NCBI RefSeq assembly: GCF_016902535.1
Contig: NZ_JACSNY010000005.1
Span: forward strand, 124,001 to 188,000
DNA: 64,000 nucleotides
Reading direction: 5' to 3'
From: Anaerotignum lactatifermentans
GTDB lineage: Bacteria > Bacillota > Clostridia > Lachnospirales > Anaerotignaceae
Below the pieces are notes generated by a model. That model saw only the letters and a list, made by a program, of their open reading frames with translations. It ran no database searches and had not been told where the DNA came from. Of this stretch, positions 14,759-22,804 are shown in pieces (within the stretch, counting starts at the first letter, position 1; each line of letters begins with the position of its first letter). The position numbers were made by a program, and so were the translations under genes.

Positions 14759-16669
14759 TTACTGCAAAGATTCCCATTCCTCATAAAGAGTTTCCAGCTG
14801 TGCTTCGATCTTCTGTTTTTCCTCATAGATCTCCTGTGCCTTGGCGTAGTCTGTGCCTACGGCGGCCATATCCTCATCAGCTTTGGCCATGGCGGCCTCC
14901 GCCTCCTCAATGGCTTTTTCTACCCGGGCGATCTTTGCCGCCAGCTTTCGTTCTGCCGCCTGCTGTTCCTTCTGCTTCAGCCAGTCGCTTTTGGTATCGC
15001 TGATGGTCTGGGGCGCTGTGGGAACCGGATTGTCCTTGGCCTGCTCCAAGGCCTTGCGTTCCTGTTCCGCCTTTTTCTCCAGATAATAGTCATAATTCCC
15101 GGCGTACTGGGTGACGCCGTCAGGAGACAGCTCCAGTATTTTTTCCGCCGTTTTATTGATGAAATAACGGTCGTGGGAAATATAGACCACCGTGCCCTCG
15201 TAGCGGTTCAGGGCGTCCTCCAGAATTTCCTTGGAGAACATATCCAGATGGTTGGTGGGCTCGTCCAGCATCAGCAGATTTGCCTTGGAGAGCATGATCT
15301 TTGCCAGGGAAACACGGCCTTTTTCGCCGCCGCTGAGGGCGGAAATGGGCTTAAATACATCATCGCCGGTAAACACGAAGGCGGCCAGTACATTTCTGAT
15401 CTGCCCCGCCGTCAGGTTGGGGTAGGTGTCGGAAATTTCGTCGAAAATGGTTTTTCTTTCGTCCAGCTTCTGCTGCTCCTGATCGTAATAGCCCACATGG
15501 ACGTTGGTGCCGAAACGGATCATACCCGTATCATTGGAGACTTCCCCCAGCACCATTTTGAATAATGTGGATTTGCCTACGCCGTTGGGGCCGATAATGG
15601 CCACCTTTTCCCCTCGTTTTACGTCAAAATTCACATGGCGAAAGATGGTCTGCCCGCCGTAGGATTTGGACAGGGCTTCGGCGTGAAGGACGTTGCTGCC
15701 GCTGGTAATCTGAGGCGTCAGAGTCAGGCGCATCTGGTCGGGCAGGGCGTCTGGGCGGTCGATTCGTTCCATTTTTTCCAGCGCCTTTTCCCGGCTTTCC
15801 GCCCGCTTGATGGATTTTTCCCGGTTGAAGGCCTTCAAAGTGCGGATGACTTCCTCCTGACGGCGGATCTCCCGCTGCTGCATATCATAGGCCTTCTGCT
15901 GGACTTCCCGGTTGACGGCCTTCTGGGACATATAATTGGTATAATTGCCGTTGTATACGGTGGATTTTCTGTTTTCGATCTCAATGACTTTGGTGACGAT
16001 CCTGTCCAGAAAGTATCGGTCATGGGAAATGATGAGGACAGAACCGGCATAGGTCTTTAAAAAGTCCTCCAGCCACTGTATGGAGGCGATATCCAGATGG
16101 TTGGTGGGCTCGTCCAGCAGCAGCAGGTCCGGACGGGACAACAGAAGCCGGCCCAGATAGACTCTGGTTTTCTGGCCGCCGGACAGCTGGGAGAGGGGCT
16201 TGTCGAATTCCTCTTCGGAAAAGCCCAGACCTTTCAGGACGCCCTTCATATGACTTTTATAGCCATAACCGTCATTTTGCTCAAAAAAATGCTGGAGAGC
16301 GGCATATTCCTCCATCTTGTCAGACAACGCCTGCCCGCTGAGACGGCCCATTTCGTTTTCCATTTCACGAAGCTGACTCTCGGCCGTTAAAATATCCTCA
16401 AAGACCGATAGCATTTCTTCATAAATTGTACGATTTCCTTCTATTTGTTGGTTTTGGGCCATATAGCCCACAGAGGTCTCTTTTTTCAGATAGACCTGTC
16501 CCCCGTCAGCGGAAGTCTCCCCGGTAAGGATGCGGAACAGCGTTGTCTTACCTGCGCCGTTAACCCCTACGATTGCGGCTTTTTCCCGTTCTTCGATATG
16601 AAATGAGATGTTTTCCAGAATGGTATCTATGCCATAGGATTTCTGGATCTGTTTCAATGACAGTATCAT
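14759..16669 (-). CDS. ABC-F family ATPase
   Basis: A 636-residue protein with two ABC domains and no membrane segments. Domain 1 has Walker A GVNGAGKTT, signature LSGGQKTR and Walker B LLLLDEPTNHLD. Domain 2 has GPNGVGKST, LSGGEKGRV and LLMLDEPTNHLD. A charged linker of about 80 residues (around 240-320) joins them, and a C-terminal coiled coil of ~90 residues (KLAAKIARVEKAIEEAEAAM) follows, as in YdiF/Uup-type members. ABC-F proteins bind the ribosomal E site and affect translation, some giving antibiotic protection. No resistance context is visible, so a housekeeping role is more likely. Confidence 0.93.
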   Translation of the reverse strand: MILSLKQIQKSYGIDTILENISFHIEEREKAAIVGVNGAGKTTLFRILTGETSADGGQVYLKKETSVGYMAQNQQIEGNRTIYEEMLSVFEDILTAESQLREMENEMGRLSGQALSDKMEEYAALQHFFEQNDGYGYKSHMKGVLKGLGFSEEEFDKPLSQLSGGQKTRVYLGRLLLSRPDLLLLDEPTNHLDIASIQWLEDFLKTYAGSVLIISHDRYFLDRIVTKVIEIENRKSTVYNGNYTNYMSQKAVNREVQQKAYDMQQREIRRQEEVIRTLKAFNREKSIKRAESREKALEKMERIDRPDALPDQMRLTLTPQITSGSNVLHAEALSKSYGGQTIFRHVNFDVKRGEKVAIIGPNGVGKSTLFKMVLGEVSNDTGMIRFGTNVHVGYYDQEQQKLDERKTIFDEISDTYPNLTAGQIRNVLAAFVFTGDDVFKPISALSGGEKGRVSLAKIMLSKANLLMLDEPTNHLDMFSKEILEDALNRYEGTVVYISHDRYFINKTAEKILELSPDGVTQYAGNYDYYLEKKAEQERKALEQAKDNPVPTAPQTISDTKSDWLKQKEQQAAERKLAAKIARVEKAIEEAEAAMAKADEDMAAVGTDYAKAQEIYEEKQKIEAQLETLYEEWESLQ

Positions 16670-16738
16670 TTTAAAACCCTCCGTTTATACGCCTTTGTCT
16701 TTTTTTATGATAACAGAAAATATCCCTGAAAGAAAGAG

Positions 16739-16774
16739 TTATTGTTGACAATAAAATAACAGGCATGATATACT
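16739..16774 (+). promoter_or_regulatory. rex promoter with overlapping inverted repeat
   Basis: TTGACA (16745-16750), 18-bp spacer, TATACT (16769-16774). The inverted repeat TTATTGT-TG-ACAATAA (16739-16754) covers the -35 box and contains the TTGT/ACAA half-sites typical of Rex operators, so Rex may repress itself. The spacing differs from the usual 18-bp Rex site. Confidence 0.7.
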
Positions 16775-16808
16775 TGATTTAACTTGAGCAGGAGAGGATT
16801 TGGATAAT

Positions 16809-17513
16809 ATGGATAGTGAAAAAAAGATTTCACCGGCGGTAATAAACAGATTACCCAGATATTATCGGTATTTGGGCGATTTGCTGGAAAGCGACATCAC
16901 CAGAATTTCTTCCAAGGAACTGAGTGCAAAGATGAATATTACAGCCTCTCAGATTCGGCAGGATCTGAACAATTTCGGCGGTTTTGGCCAGCAGGGATAC
17001 GGCTATAATGTAGAATATCTTTACAATGAAATCAAGAAAATACTTGGGCTGGACAGAATGTACAATATGATCGTCATTGGCGGCGGCAACATTGGACAGG
17101 CGCTGGTAAACTACACCAACTTTGAAAAGCGCGGTTTTGTCATTAAAGCCGTATTTGACATCAATCCCCGTCTGGTGGGTATGACCATCCGCGGCGTGGA
17201 GGTATATGATGTGGATAAAATGAAGGATTACGTAAAAAACAATCACGTAGACGTAGCCATTTTGACCCTTCCCCGTTCTCAGGCTGTGAAAGTTGCCAAT
17301 GATCTGGCAAAATGGGGCGTAAAAGGGATGTGGAATTTCAGCCATGTAGATCTGCAGGTTCCCAAGGATGTTTTGGTGGAAAACGTACATCTGACAGACA
17401 GTTTGATGACGCTGCTTTATAAGATCAATGAAATGTACAGCGAGGAGAATGACCTGCATCATCTCTCCAACGGGCTGCCCATCAAGCCGATCCAGGAGGA
17501 AGAGGGCGAGTGA
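16809..17513 (+). CDS. rex: redox-sensing transcriptional repressor Rex
   Basis: A 234-residue regulator that senses the NADH/NAD+ ratio. Residues 1-75 are the winged HTH (SPAVINRLPRYYRYLGDLLE, then SQIRQDLNNFGGFGQQGYGY). Residues 80-200 form the Rossmann fold with VIGGGNIGQALVNY. The C-terminal helix (LTDSLMTLLYKINEMY) completes the domain-swapped dimer. In clostridia Rex represses fermentation and alcohol dehydrogenase genes when NADH is low; the iron alcohol dehydrogenase at 27412-28578 is a possible target. ATG 16809 is preferred to TTG 16800, which lies too close to GGAGAGG (16791-16797). Confidence 0.97.
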   Translation: MDSEKKISPAVINRLPRYYRYLGDLLESDITRISSKELSAKMNITASQIRQDLNNFGGFGQQGYGYNVEYLYNEIKKILGLDRMYNMIVIGGGNIGQALVNYTNFEKRGFVIKAVFDINPRLVGMTIRGVEVYDVDKMKDYVKNNHVDVAILTLPRSQAVKVANDLAKWGVKGMWNFSHVDLQVPKDVLVENVHLTDSLMTLLYKINEMYSEENDLHHLSNGLPIKPIQEEEGE

Positions 17514-17548
17514 TCCGCTGACAGCTTATCTGGTGAAAAAAAGAGGAA

Positions 17549-17577
17549 ACCGGCGTCAAAAAGACGCCGGTTTTTTT
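17549..17577 (+). terminator. rex terminator
   Basis: ACCGGCGTC, five A, GACGCCGGT, seven T: a nine-base-pair stem and clean T-run. Confidence 0.95.
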
Positions 17578-17603
17578 GTCCGCAAAATAAGGAGGGGGAG
17601 AAA

Positions 17604-18194
17604 ATGTTCAGTCTTTCCGCGTTTATTTCCTATGTGGTGGTTTCCTGCATCACGCCGGGGCCCAATAATATCATGAGCATGTCCAACGCGGCCAAATACG
17701 GCTACCGCAAAAGCGTAAAATTCTGCTTCGGCGTAGCCACTGGCTTTTTGCTGATCCTTTTGTGCAGTATTTTGTGCAATATGTTTTTGTACCATTATAT
17801 CCCCAGAATCGAGCAGATCATGACGGTGTTCGGTTCCATCTACATCCTCTGGCTGGCCTGGGCCGTTTACCGGGACAAGCCAAAGGAGGAAAAAAAGCGG
17901 AAGATTGATCTGGATACTACGGCCTTTTCCACGGCCATTGTGCTCCAGTTTGTCAATCCCAAAGGCCTTTTGTACGGATTGACGGTCATTTCCAATTTCG
18001 TCTTTCCTTATTACCAGTCCGCGGGGGTACTGGCGGCGGTGCTGGCCTTCAACTGGGTGGTGGTGGCCATTTCCTGCAACTGCTGGGCGCTGTTCGGCTC
18101 TGTGTTCCGGAACTTTTTCGATCGGTACCGGAAGATCCTCAACGCGGTTATGGCCCTGCTGCTGGTGTACTGCGCCCTGTCTTTGTATCTGTAA
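17604..18194 (+). CDS. LysE/RhtB family amino-acid exporter
   Basis: A 196-residue membrane protein with about six hydrophobic segments. The N-terminal motif SCITPGPNNIMSMSNAAKYG is the LysE/RhtB signature (TPGPN), and FVNPKGLLYG is the second conserved block. Family members export amino acids such as lysine, threonine or homoserine; no substrate can be named. It follows the rex terminator and is preceded by GGAGGGGGAG, so it is likely transcribed from a separate, unseen promoter or by read-through. Confidence 0.88.
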   Translation: MFSLSAFISYVVVSCITPGPNNIMSMSNAAKYGYRKSVKFCFGVATGFLLILLCSILCNMFLYHYIPRIEQIMTVFGSIYILWLAWAVYRDKPKEEKKRKIDLDTTAFSTAIVLQFVNPKGLLYGLTVISNFVFPYYQSAGVLAAVLAFNWVVVAISCNCWALFGSVFRNFFDRYRKILNAVMALLLVYCALSLYL

Positions 18195-18210
18195 AAGAAC
18201 GGAATTTCAA

Positions 18211-18250
18211 AAAAGCGATTGGATTGAGACTATACCAGCCGCTTTTTTTT
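18211..18250 (+). terminator. terminator after the LysE-type gene
   Basis: AAGCGATTGG pairs imperfectly with CCAGCCGCTT, with an A-run on the left and nine T on the right. A TATAAT hexamer at 18254-18259 follows directly and may be the -10 box of thyA. Confidence 0.7.
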
Positions 18251-18293
18251 TAGTATAATTGGAAAAAGATATGACAAAAAAGGAGGAGAGCGC

Positions 18294-19124
18294 TTGAGCA
18301 GAGCAGACGATATTTTTATTCAGAATTGCAAAGAGATTTTAGAACATGGGTTTTCCACGGAACATGAGAAGGTACGTCCCCATTGGGAGGACGGTACCCC
18401 CGCCTATACCATCAAGACCTTTGGCGTGGTGAACCGCTACGATTTAAGCAAAGAGTTCCCTTTGCTGACCCTGCGGGCCACCAACTGGAAGGCGGCCATT
18501 GACGAGATTTTGTGGATCTGGCAGAAAAAATCCAATAACATCCACGATCTGAACAGTAAAATCTGGGATTCCTGGGCCGACGAGACCGGCTCCATTGGCA
18601 AGGCCTACGGCTACCAGCTGGGCGTGAAATACAAATTCAAGCATGGGGAAATGGATCAGGTGGATAATGTGCTGTGGCAGCTGAAAAACGCTCCCGCTTC
18701 CCGCCGGATCATGACCAATATTTATAATTTCGCCGATCTGACGGAAATGGGGCTGGAACCCTGCGCTTACAGCATGACCTTCAACGTAACGGGCAATAAG
18801 CTCAACGCCATTTTGAACCAGCGCTCTCAGGATACCCTGGCGGCCAACAACTGGAACGTGGTGCAATATTCCGCCCTGCTGATGATGTTCGCTCAGGTCA
18901 GCGGTCTGGAGCCCGGAGAACTGGTCCATGTCATCAGCGATATGCATATTTACGACCGCCATGTGCCTATCATCAAAGAGCTCATCGAACGGGAGACCTT
19001 CCCGGCGCCGAAGGTGCGTCTGAATCCGGAAATCAAGGATTTCTATGACTTTAACGTAGACGATTTCATTGTGGAAGACTATCAGCATGGCAAGCCTGTG
19101 GGCAGAGTGTCTATTGCCATTTAA
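18294..19124 (+). CDS. thyA: thymidylate synthase (B. subtilis ThyA/phi3T type)
   Basis: A 276-residue enzyme that methylates dUMP to dTMP with methylene-tetrahydrofolate. Family blocks are IDEILWIWQKKSNNIHDLN, GKAYGYQLG, SRRIMTNIYNFADLTEM, the active-site Cys in LEPCAYSMTFN, QRSQDTLAANNWNVVQYS with the dUMP-binding Asn, and SDMHIYDRH. The Cys is followed by Ala rather than the His of E. coli ThyA (PPCH); the phi3T-like B. subtilis ThyA also lacks that His, so this is a subfamily trait. The start is TTG with a strong AAGGAGG 7 bases upstream. The dihydrofolate reductase gene follows after 12 bases. Confidence 0.95.
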   Translation: MSRADDIFIQNCKEILEHGFSTEHEKVRPHWEDGTPAYTIKTFGVVNRYDLSKEFPLLTLRATNWKAAIDEILWIWQKKSNNIHDLNSKIWDSWADETGSIGKAYGYQLGVKYKFKHGEMDQVDNVLWQLKNAPASRRIMTNIYNFADLTEMGLEPCAYSMTFNVTGNKLNAILNQRSQDTLAANNWNVVQYSALLMMFAQVSGLEPGELVHVISDMHIYDRHVPIIKELIERETFPAPKVRLNPEIKDFYDFNVDDFIVEDYQHGKPVGRVSIAI

Positions 19125-19136
19125 GGAGGAAGGCCC

Positions 19137-19625
19137 ATGAACCTGATTGTTGCGGTAGATGAAAACTGGGGCATTGGCAAAGACGGAGATTTGCTTTGCC
19201 GCATTTCCGCCGATATGAAATATTTCCGGTCTGTGACCACAGGCCGTGTGCTGGTGCTGGGCAGAAAGACGCTGGAGTCCTTTCCCGGCAAAAAGCCCCT
19301 GCCCAAACGTACCCATATTGTGCTGACGGCCAACCGGGCCTATGAGGCGGAGGGCGTGACCCTTTGCCACAGCCTGGAGGAACTGCCGAAGGCGCTGGCG
19401 GATTACGCGGACGAGGATATTTTTGTCATCGGCGGCGGCAGTATTTATGAGCAGCTTCTGCCACAGTGCAAAAAGGCGTATATCACCAAAATTTACGATA
19501 AATTTCCCGCGGATACTTATTTTCCCAATCTGGATGAAAAACCGGAATGGACATTGACACAAAAAGGGGAAATGCAGGAAGAAAAGGGTGTGAAATTCTC
19601 TTTTGATCTTTATGAACGGAAATAA
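19137..19625 (+). CDS. folA: dihydrofolate reductase
   Basis: A 162-residue enzyme that reduces dihydrofolate with NADPH, regenerating the cofactor oxidised by ThyA. Visible blocks: LIVAVDENWGIGKDGDLLCR at the N-terminus, the active-site Asp in ISADMKYFRSVT, the NADPH site LVLGRKTLESFPG, and FVIGGGSIYEQLLP. The usual LPW segment reads LLC, as in some clostridial enzymes. Its ribosome site (AAGGAGGAAG) overlaps the end of thyA, so thyA-folA is an operon. Functionally tied to the riboswitch-controlled folate importer at 7809. Confidence 0.95.
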   Translation: MNLIVAVDENWGIGKDGDLLCRISADMKYFRSVTTGRVLVLGRKTLESFPGKKPLPKRTHIVLTANRAYEAEGVTLCHSLEELPKALADYADEDIFVIGGGSIYEQLLPQCKKAYITKIYDKFPADTYFPNLDEKPEWTLTQKGEMQEEKGVKFSFDLYERK

Positions 19626-19657
19626 GGGACTTTTTCAGAGGAAAGGGGCGGATTTGT

Positions 19658-20041
19658 ATGTTGACGATTTACACCCATCGAAAAAAAGTAATGGATATCA
19701 TTTGTATGGTGTATGCGCTGATGTTTTCCAACATGACGGAGTACTGCAATCAAATGCGAGGAAAAACCTTTGACATTAAGTGGGCATATGCGGCCTTTGG
19801 GCTGATGGCATTGTATTTTCTGGTGCTGTATCTCTTTACGCAGATCTGTGACTGGAAGATGGCGGCGGTCAATTTGCTGGTACTGGTAGCGGCGCTGCTG
19901 ATCCGAAATGGCGTTGACGGGTTTTACCTTATTTTTGTGGAGTCGGATTTTACGATGCTGTTGTTTATGGTCTTTATTCTGTGCCATCGGGGCTATGAAG
20001 CAAGGAAAAAAACGAACACTCCCCCCTCCGAGGCGGAATGA
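19658..20041 (+). CDS. small membrane protein of unknown function
   Basis: A 127-residue protein with three to four membrane segments (around residues 40-62, 66-82, and 92-110) and a short charged tail. I do not recognise it. The ATG at 19658 has AGGAAAGGGGCGG upstream. It follows folA by 32 bases and probably belongs to the thyA-folA transcript, which ends at the hairpin just downstream. A role in folate metabolism is not implied by its sequence. Confidence 0.65.
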   Translation: MLTIYTHRKKVMDIICMVYALMFSNMTEYCNQMRGKTFDIKWAYAAFGLMALYFLVLYLFTQICDWKMAAVNLLVLVAALLIRNGVDGFYLIFVESDFTMLLFMVFILCHRGYEARKKTNTPPSEAE

Positions 20042-20048
20042 CAAAAAA

Positions 20049-20092
20049 GAACAGGGAGACAGGAATCCTTTGGATTCCCGCCTCCCTGTTTT
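20049..20092. terminator. bidirectional terminator, GGAATCC-core hairpin
   Basis: AACAGGGAG/CTCCCTGTT outer arms and GGAATCC/GGATTCC inner arms, with A-run left and T-run right. It separates two convergent units. The inner core is the same heptamer pair seen in the dispersed repeat family. Confidence 0.85.
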
Positions 20093-20098
20093 GATTTC

Positions 20099-20932
20099 TC
20101 AGAAGGTATCGGGGTGCTGGTTGCTCCAGCCGGTCTGTGCCATAGTAAAGATCCGGGAAATATCCTCCGGGGAAAGCCGGAAGTCGAAAACATCCAGATT
20201 GGCCTTCATCCGTTCCAGGGAAGCGGATTTGGGCAGAGGCAGTACGCCGTTGTCCAGAGCGAAGCGCAGACAGATCTGCGCCGGGGATTTGCCGTATTTT
20301 TCCGCCAGTTCCAGCAGAAGCGGCTCTTCCAGTACACGGGTGCGGCCCAGCGGGCTCCATGCCTCTACCTGAATGCCTTCCTTCTGGCAGAAGGACATAG
20401 CATAGGGCTGGCAGTAGCCGGGATGGATCTCCAGCTGGTCTACCATAGGCTTGATGTTGGCCTTTGCCAGCAGGGGCATCAGATGGTGGGGCAGGAAGTT
20501 GCTGACGCCGATGGCATGGACCACCTTTTCCTCATAGAGCCGTTCCAGCGCCTGCCATGCCGCCAGATCCCGCTGCTGCCAGTGGGCATGGTCGCCTTCG
20601 GGCATGGGCCAGTGGAGCAGACACAGATCCAGATAGTCTGTCTGGAGGTCTTTTAAGGATTCCTCTACGCTGCGCAGAGCGTCGTCATAGGACAGATGGG
20701 TCTTCCATACCTTGCTGGTCAGGAAGATTTCGTTTCTGGGAACGGAGGACATCTGCATGCCTTCGCCCACTTCCTTTTCGTTGCCGTAGATACGGGCCGT
20801 ATCCAGATGGCGGTAGCCACATTCCAGAGCGGTGCGCACAATGTCCGCCGCGCTGGCGTCGATAACTTTATAGGTGCCGTATCCCACGCTGGGAATGGTA
20901 ACGCCGTTAGATAATGTAAATGTTTTTTCCAT
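20099..20932 (-). CDS. aldo/keto reductase
   Basis: A 277-residue TIM-barrel NADPH-dependent oxidoreductase. The catalytic tetrad can be placed in GYRHLDTARIYGNEKEVG (Asp and Tyr), LTSKVW (Lys) and LLHWP (His). The NADPH-binding C-terminal block is LPLPKSASLERMKANLDVFD. Typical substrates are aldehydes, methylglyoxal or 2,5-diketogluconate-like compounds; the exact one is unknown. The ATG overlaps the cca stop codon by one base (TAATG), so the two are translationally coupled even though their functions are unrelated. Confidence 0.93.
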   Translation of the reverse strand: MEKTFTLSNGVTIPSVGYGTYKVIDASAADIVRTALECGYRHLDTARIYGNEKEVGEGMQMSSVPRNEIFLTSKVWKTHLSYDDALRSVEESLKDLQTDYLDLCLLHWPMPEGDHAHWQQRDLAAWQALERLYEEKVVHAIGVSNFLPHHLMPLLAKANIKPMVDQLEIHPGYCQPYAMSFCQKEGIQVEAWSPLGRTRVLEEPLLLELAEKYGKSPAQICLRFALDNGVLPLPKSASLERMKANLDVFDFRLSPEDISRIFTMAQTGWSNQHPDTF

Positions 20933-22149
20933 TAAACCTCATCCTTTCTCTTTTGTGCTTCCTGTAACAGATAGTTTTTTTCGTTGTGGGCAGGCTCCCG
21001 GAGGACATCCTCCAGCAGGGCGTTTAAAACAGCCCCCAGGTGTTTTCCTTTGGGGATGCCCGCCGCCATCAGCTCTTCCCCATTGACCGCCAGCCCTTTC
21101 AGATTCAGACAATCCCCCGCCGCCAGTACCTGATCCAGAAGGTTTTCTGCCTTTTGGGCGGCTGTTTTATCATGAAGAATGGCCTGCATACGGAAGAGGC
21201 GCCTTGTGATGTCCTCTCCCAGTGTGCCCGCCAGCTTCCGCACGCCGTAGGCCGTTTGGGGCGTTTCTTCGTGGAAATGGCGCAGATAAAGAACGATTTC
21301 CTTCATGGTACTGTTATCGAATTTCAGCTTTTTGCAGAAGGCTTTTGCTTCTGCCTCCCTGTAATTTTGCAGCACCAGCGTCCAGCGGCAGGCGGAAGTA
21401 TTGGGCGCTGCCTTGAGCTGGGGAATCAGACCCTCGCCCAGACGCCCCATCTGCTCTGCCCAAAGATGGTCGATATGGGGCAGCAGACCGCTCTCCAGCA
21501 GAAGAGGCAGCTTTTCCGGGTAAGGTGAGCGCCAGAGCTTGTCTAACTCCTCGTGGATGCGTTCGGCGCTGATTTTTTCGATCAAAGCGGCGTTTTCCGC
21601 CATAGCCGTCCGGGTTTCTTCCTCTACGGCAAAGCCCAGCTGGGCCGCGAAACGGACACACCGCAGCATCCGCAGAGCGTCCTCCTGAAACCGCTTGGCG
21701 GGGACGCCTACCCCGCGGATCAGTTCCCGGGCAATGTCTTCCCGGCCGGAAAAAGGGTCCTGAAAGCCTTCTTTGGGATGGTAGGCGATGGCGTTCATGG
21801 TAAAGTCCCGCCGCAGCAGGTCCTCCTTCAGATCCGGTGTAAATTGGACGGCGTCCGGATGGCGTCCGTCGTGGTATTCCCCGTCTAAACGGTAGGTGGT
21901 GATTTCGTAATTGACTTTGTTCCGTACCACCGTAATGGTGCCGTGCTGGATGCCTGTGTCAAAGGTGTGGGGGAAGAGGGATTTCGTTTCCTCCGGCAGA
22001 GCGGAGGTGGTGATGTCCCAGTCCTGGGGCTGTCGTCCCAGAATGGAGTCCCGTACACAGCCCCCCACGATGTAGGCTTCGTATCCGTTTTTATTTAATG
22101 TGTCCAGAAGATAAATGACATCCTCCGGCAGAACGATGTTGTTTTCCAT
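20932..22149 (-). CDS. cca: CCA tRNA nucleotidyltransferase / poly(A) polymerase family
   Basis: A 405-residue class II nucleotidyltransferase that adds or repairs the 3' CCA of tRNAs. The head domain has YIVGGCVRDSILGRQPQDWD and ITTSALPEE, with the two catalytic Asp in the DWD; then GRHPDAVQFTPDLKEDLLRR, RDFTMNAIAY, and LRMLRCVRFAAQLGF. The start is set at ATG 22147-22149 (GAGGTG upstream); the frame extends 33 codons further but that part overlaps the tRNA promoter region. The tRNA-Lys gene next door lacks an encoded CCA, so it needs this enzyme. Confidence 0.95.
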   Translation of the reverse strand: MENNIVLPEDVIYLLDTLNKNGYEAYIVGGCVRDSILGRQPQDWDITTSALPEETKSLFPHTFDTGIQHGTITVVRNKVNYEITTYRLDGEYHDGRHPDAVQFTPDLKEDLLRRDFTMNAIAYHPKEGFQDPFSGREDIARELIRGVGVPAKRFQEDALRMLRCVRFAAQLGFAVEEETRTAMAENAALIEKISAERIHEELDKLWRSPYPEKLPLLLESGLLPHIDHLWAEQMGRLGEGLIPQLKAAPNTSACRWTLVLQNYREAEAKAFCKKLKFDNSTMKEIVLYLRHFHEETPQTAYGVRKLAGTLGEDITRRLFRMQAILHDKTAAQKAENLLDQVLAAGDCLNLKGLAVNGEELMAAGIPKGKHLGAVLNALLEDVLREPAHNEKNYLLQEAQKRKDEV

Positions 22150-22241
22150 GTCACACCTCAGCTTGTTTTGATATAAAGAAAGTATATCATAGACCCGGAA
22201 AAGGGTAAAATTTTTTTTGCAAAAAGTTTTGGAAAAAAGTG

Positions 22242-22270
22242 TTGACAAGCATTAGGTCCCGTGGTAATAT
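22242..22270 (+). promoter_or_regulatory. tRNA-Lys promoter
   Basis: TTGACA (22242-22247), 17-bp spacer, TAATAT (22265-22270), 23 bases before the tRNA 5' end. Confidence 0.88.
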
Positions 22271-22293
22271 ATTTCTTGCAGAAAAAAAGATGC

Positions 22294-22366
22294 GCGCCCT
22301 TAGCTCAGTTGGTAGAGCAACTGACTCTTAATCAGTGGGTCCAGGGTTCGAGTCCCTGAGGGCGCA
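22294..22366 (+). tRNA. tRNA-Lys (anticodon CTT)
   Basis: A 73-base cloverleaf. Acceptor arms GCGCCCT and AGGGCGC plus discriminator A; D arm GCTCAGTTGGTAGAGC; anticodon stem ACTGA/TCAGT with loop CTCTTAA, giving CTT at 22327-22329; variable GGGTC; T arm CAGGGTTCGAGTCCCTG. The 3' CCA is not encoded (TCAT follows). It has its own promoter, and a 14-bp hairpin terminator lies 84 bases downstream. Confidence 0.97.
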
Positions 22367-22804
22367 TCATAAAAGGCAGCGCTTTTCGGCATCAGGTCGG
22401 GGGGCGTTGTTTTTTTGCATCTCTGTAAGCCATGCGCAGACAGAGGAAAAGGCAGGTCCATACTTGTATGGACCTGCCTTTTTGTATGGCTGCATAGGGC
22501 GTCAGCCCCAGCCGCACGGAAAGTGCGGCTGGCAGGGCTTACAGAGATGCATTTTGGAGGACAAATGTATTTGGACAGAATGTCCTTTTTTATAGGGCGC
22601 CAGTTGCACCGCTCGGAAAGTGCGGCTGGCATAGCATACAGGGTGCTGGTATGGACCTGCCTTTTTGCGTGGCTGCATAGGGCGTCTGTTTTCGGTATTG
22701 CCAGGCGATGGTTTCCCTGAACCGGTTGTTTTCATATTTTCCCCTTTTCCGCCATAGACTGGTACAGAGAATTTTTTCGCTGGTACAGGAACGGGGGAGG
22801 AAGT
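22367..22804. repeat. non-coding repeat cluster after tRNA-Lys
   Basis: No convincing gene. The stretch holds: a direct repeat of 38 bp with two mismatches (22466-22503 and 22649-22686, TATGGACCTGCCTTTTTG...GGCTGCATAGGGCGTC); a 22-bp repeat with one mismatch (22513-22534 and 22610-22631, CGGAAAGTGCGGCTGGCA); and a perfect 16-bp inverted repeat (22416-22431 and 22536-22551, TGCATCTCTGTAAGCC). It may be a decayed small element inserted behind the tRNA or a locally duplicated terminator region. Confidence 0.75.
22450..22484 (+). terminator. tRNA-Lys terminator hairpin
   Basis: Perfect 14-bp arms AGGCAGGTCCATAC/GTATGGACCTGCCT with a two-base centre and a T-run. The right arm and T-run recur at 22649-22666 without the left arm. 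Confidence 0.8.

Noticed and set aside
18294-19124. thyA as an inactive or dCMP-hydroxymethylase-like variant because the His after the catalytic Cys is missing
   Set aside because: The phi3T/B. subtilis ThyA subfamily also lacks that His, and the dUMP-specific Asn is kept (WNVVQYS).
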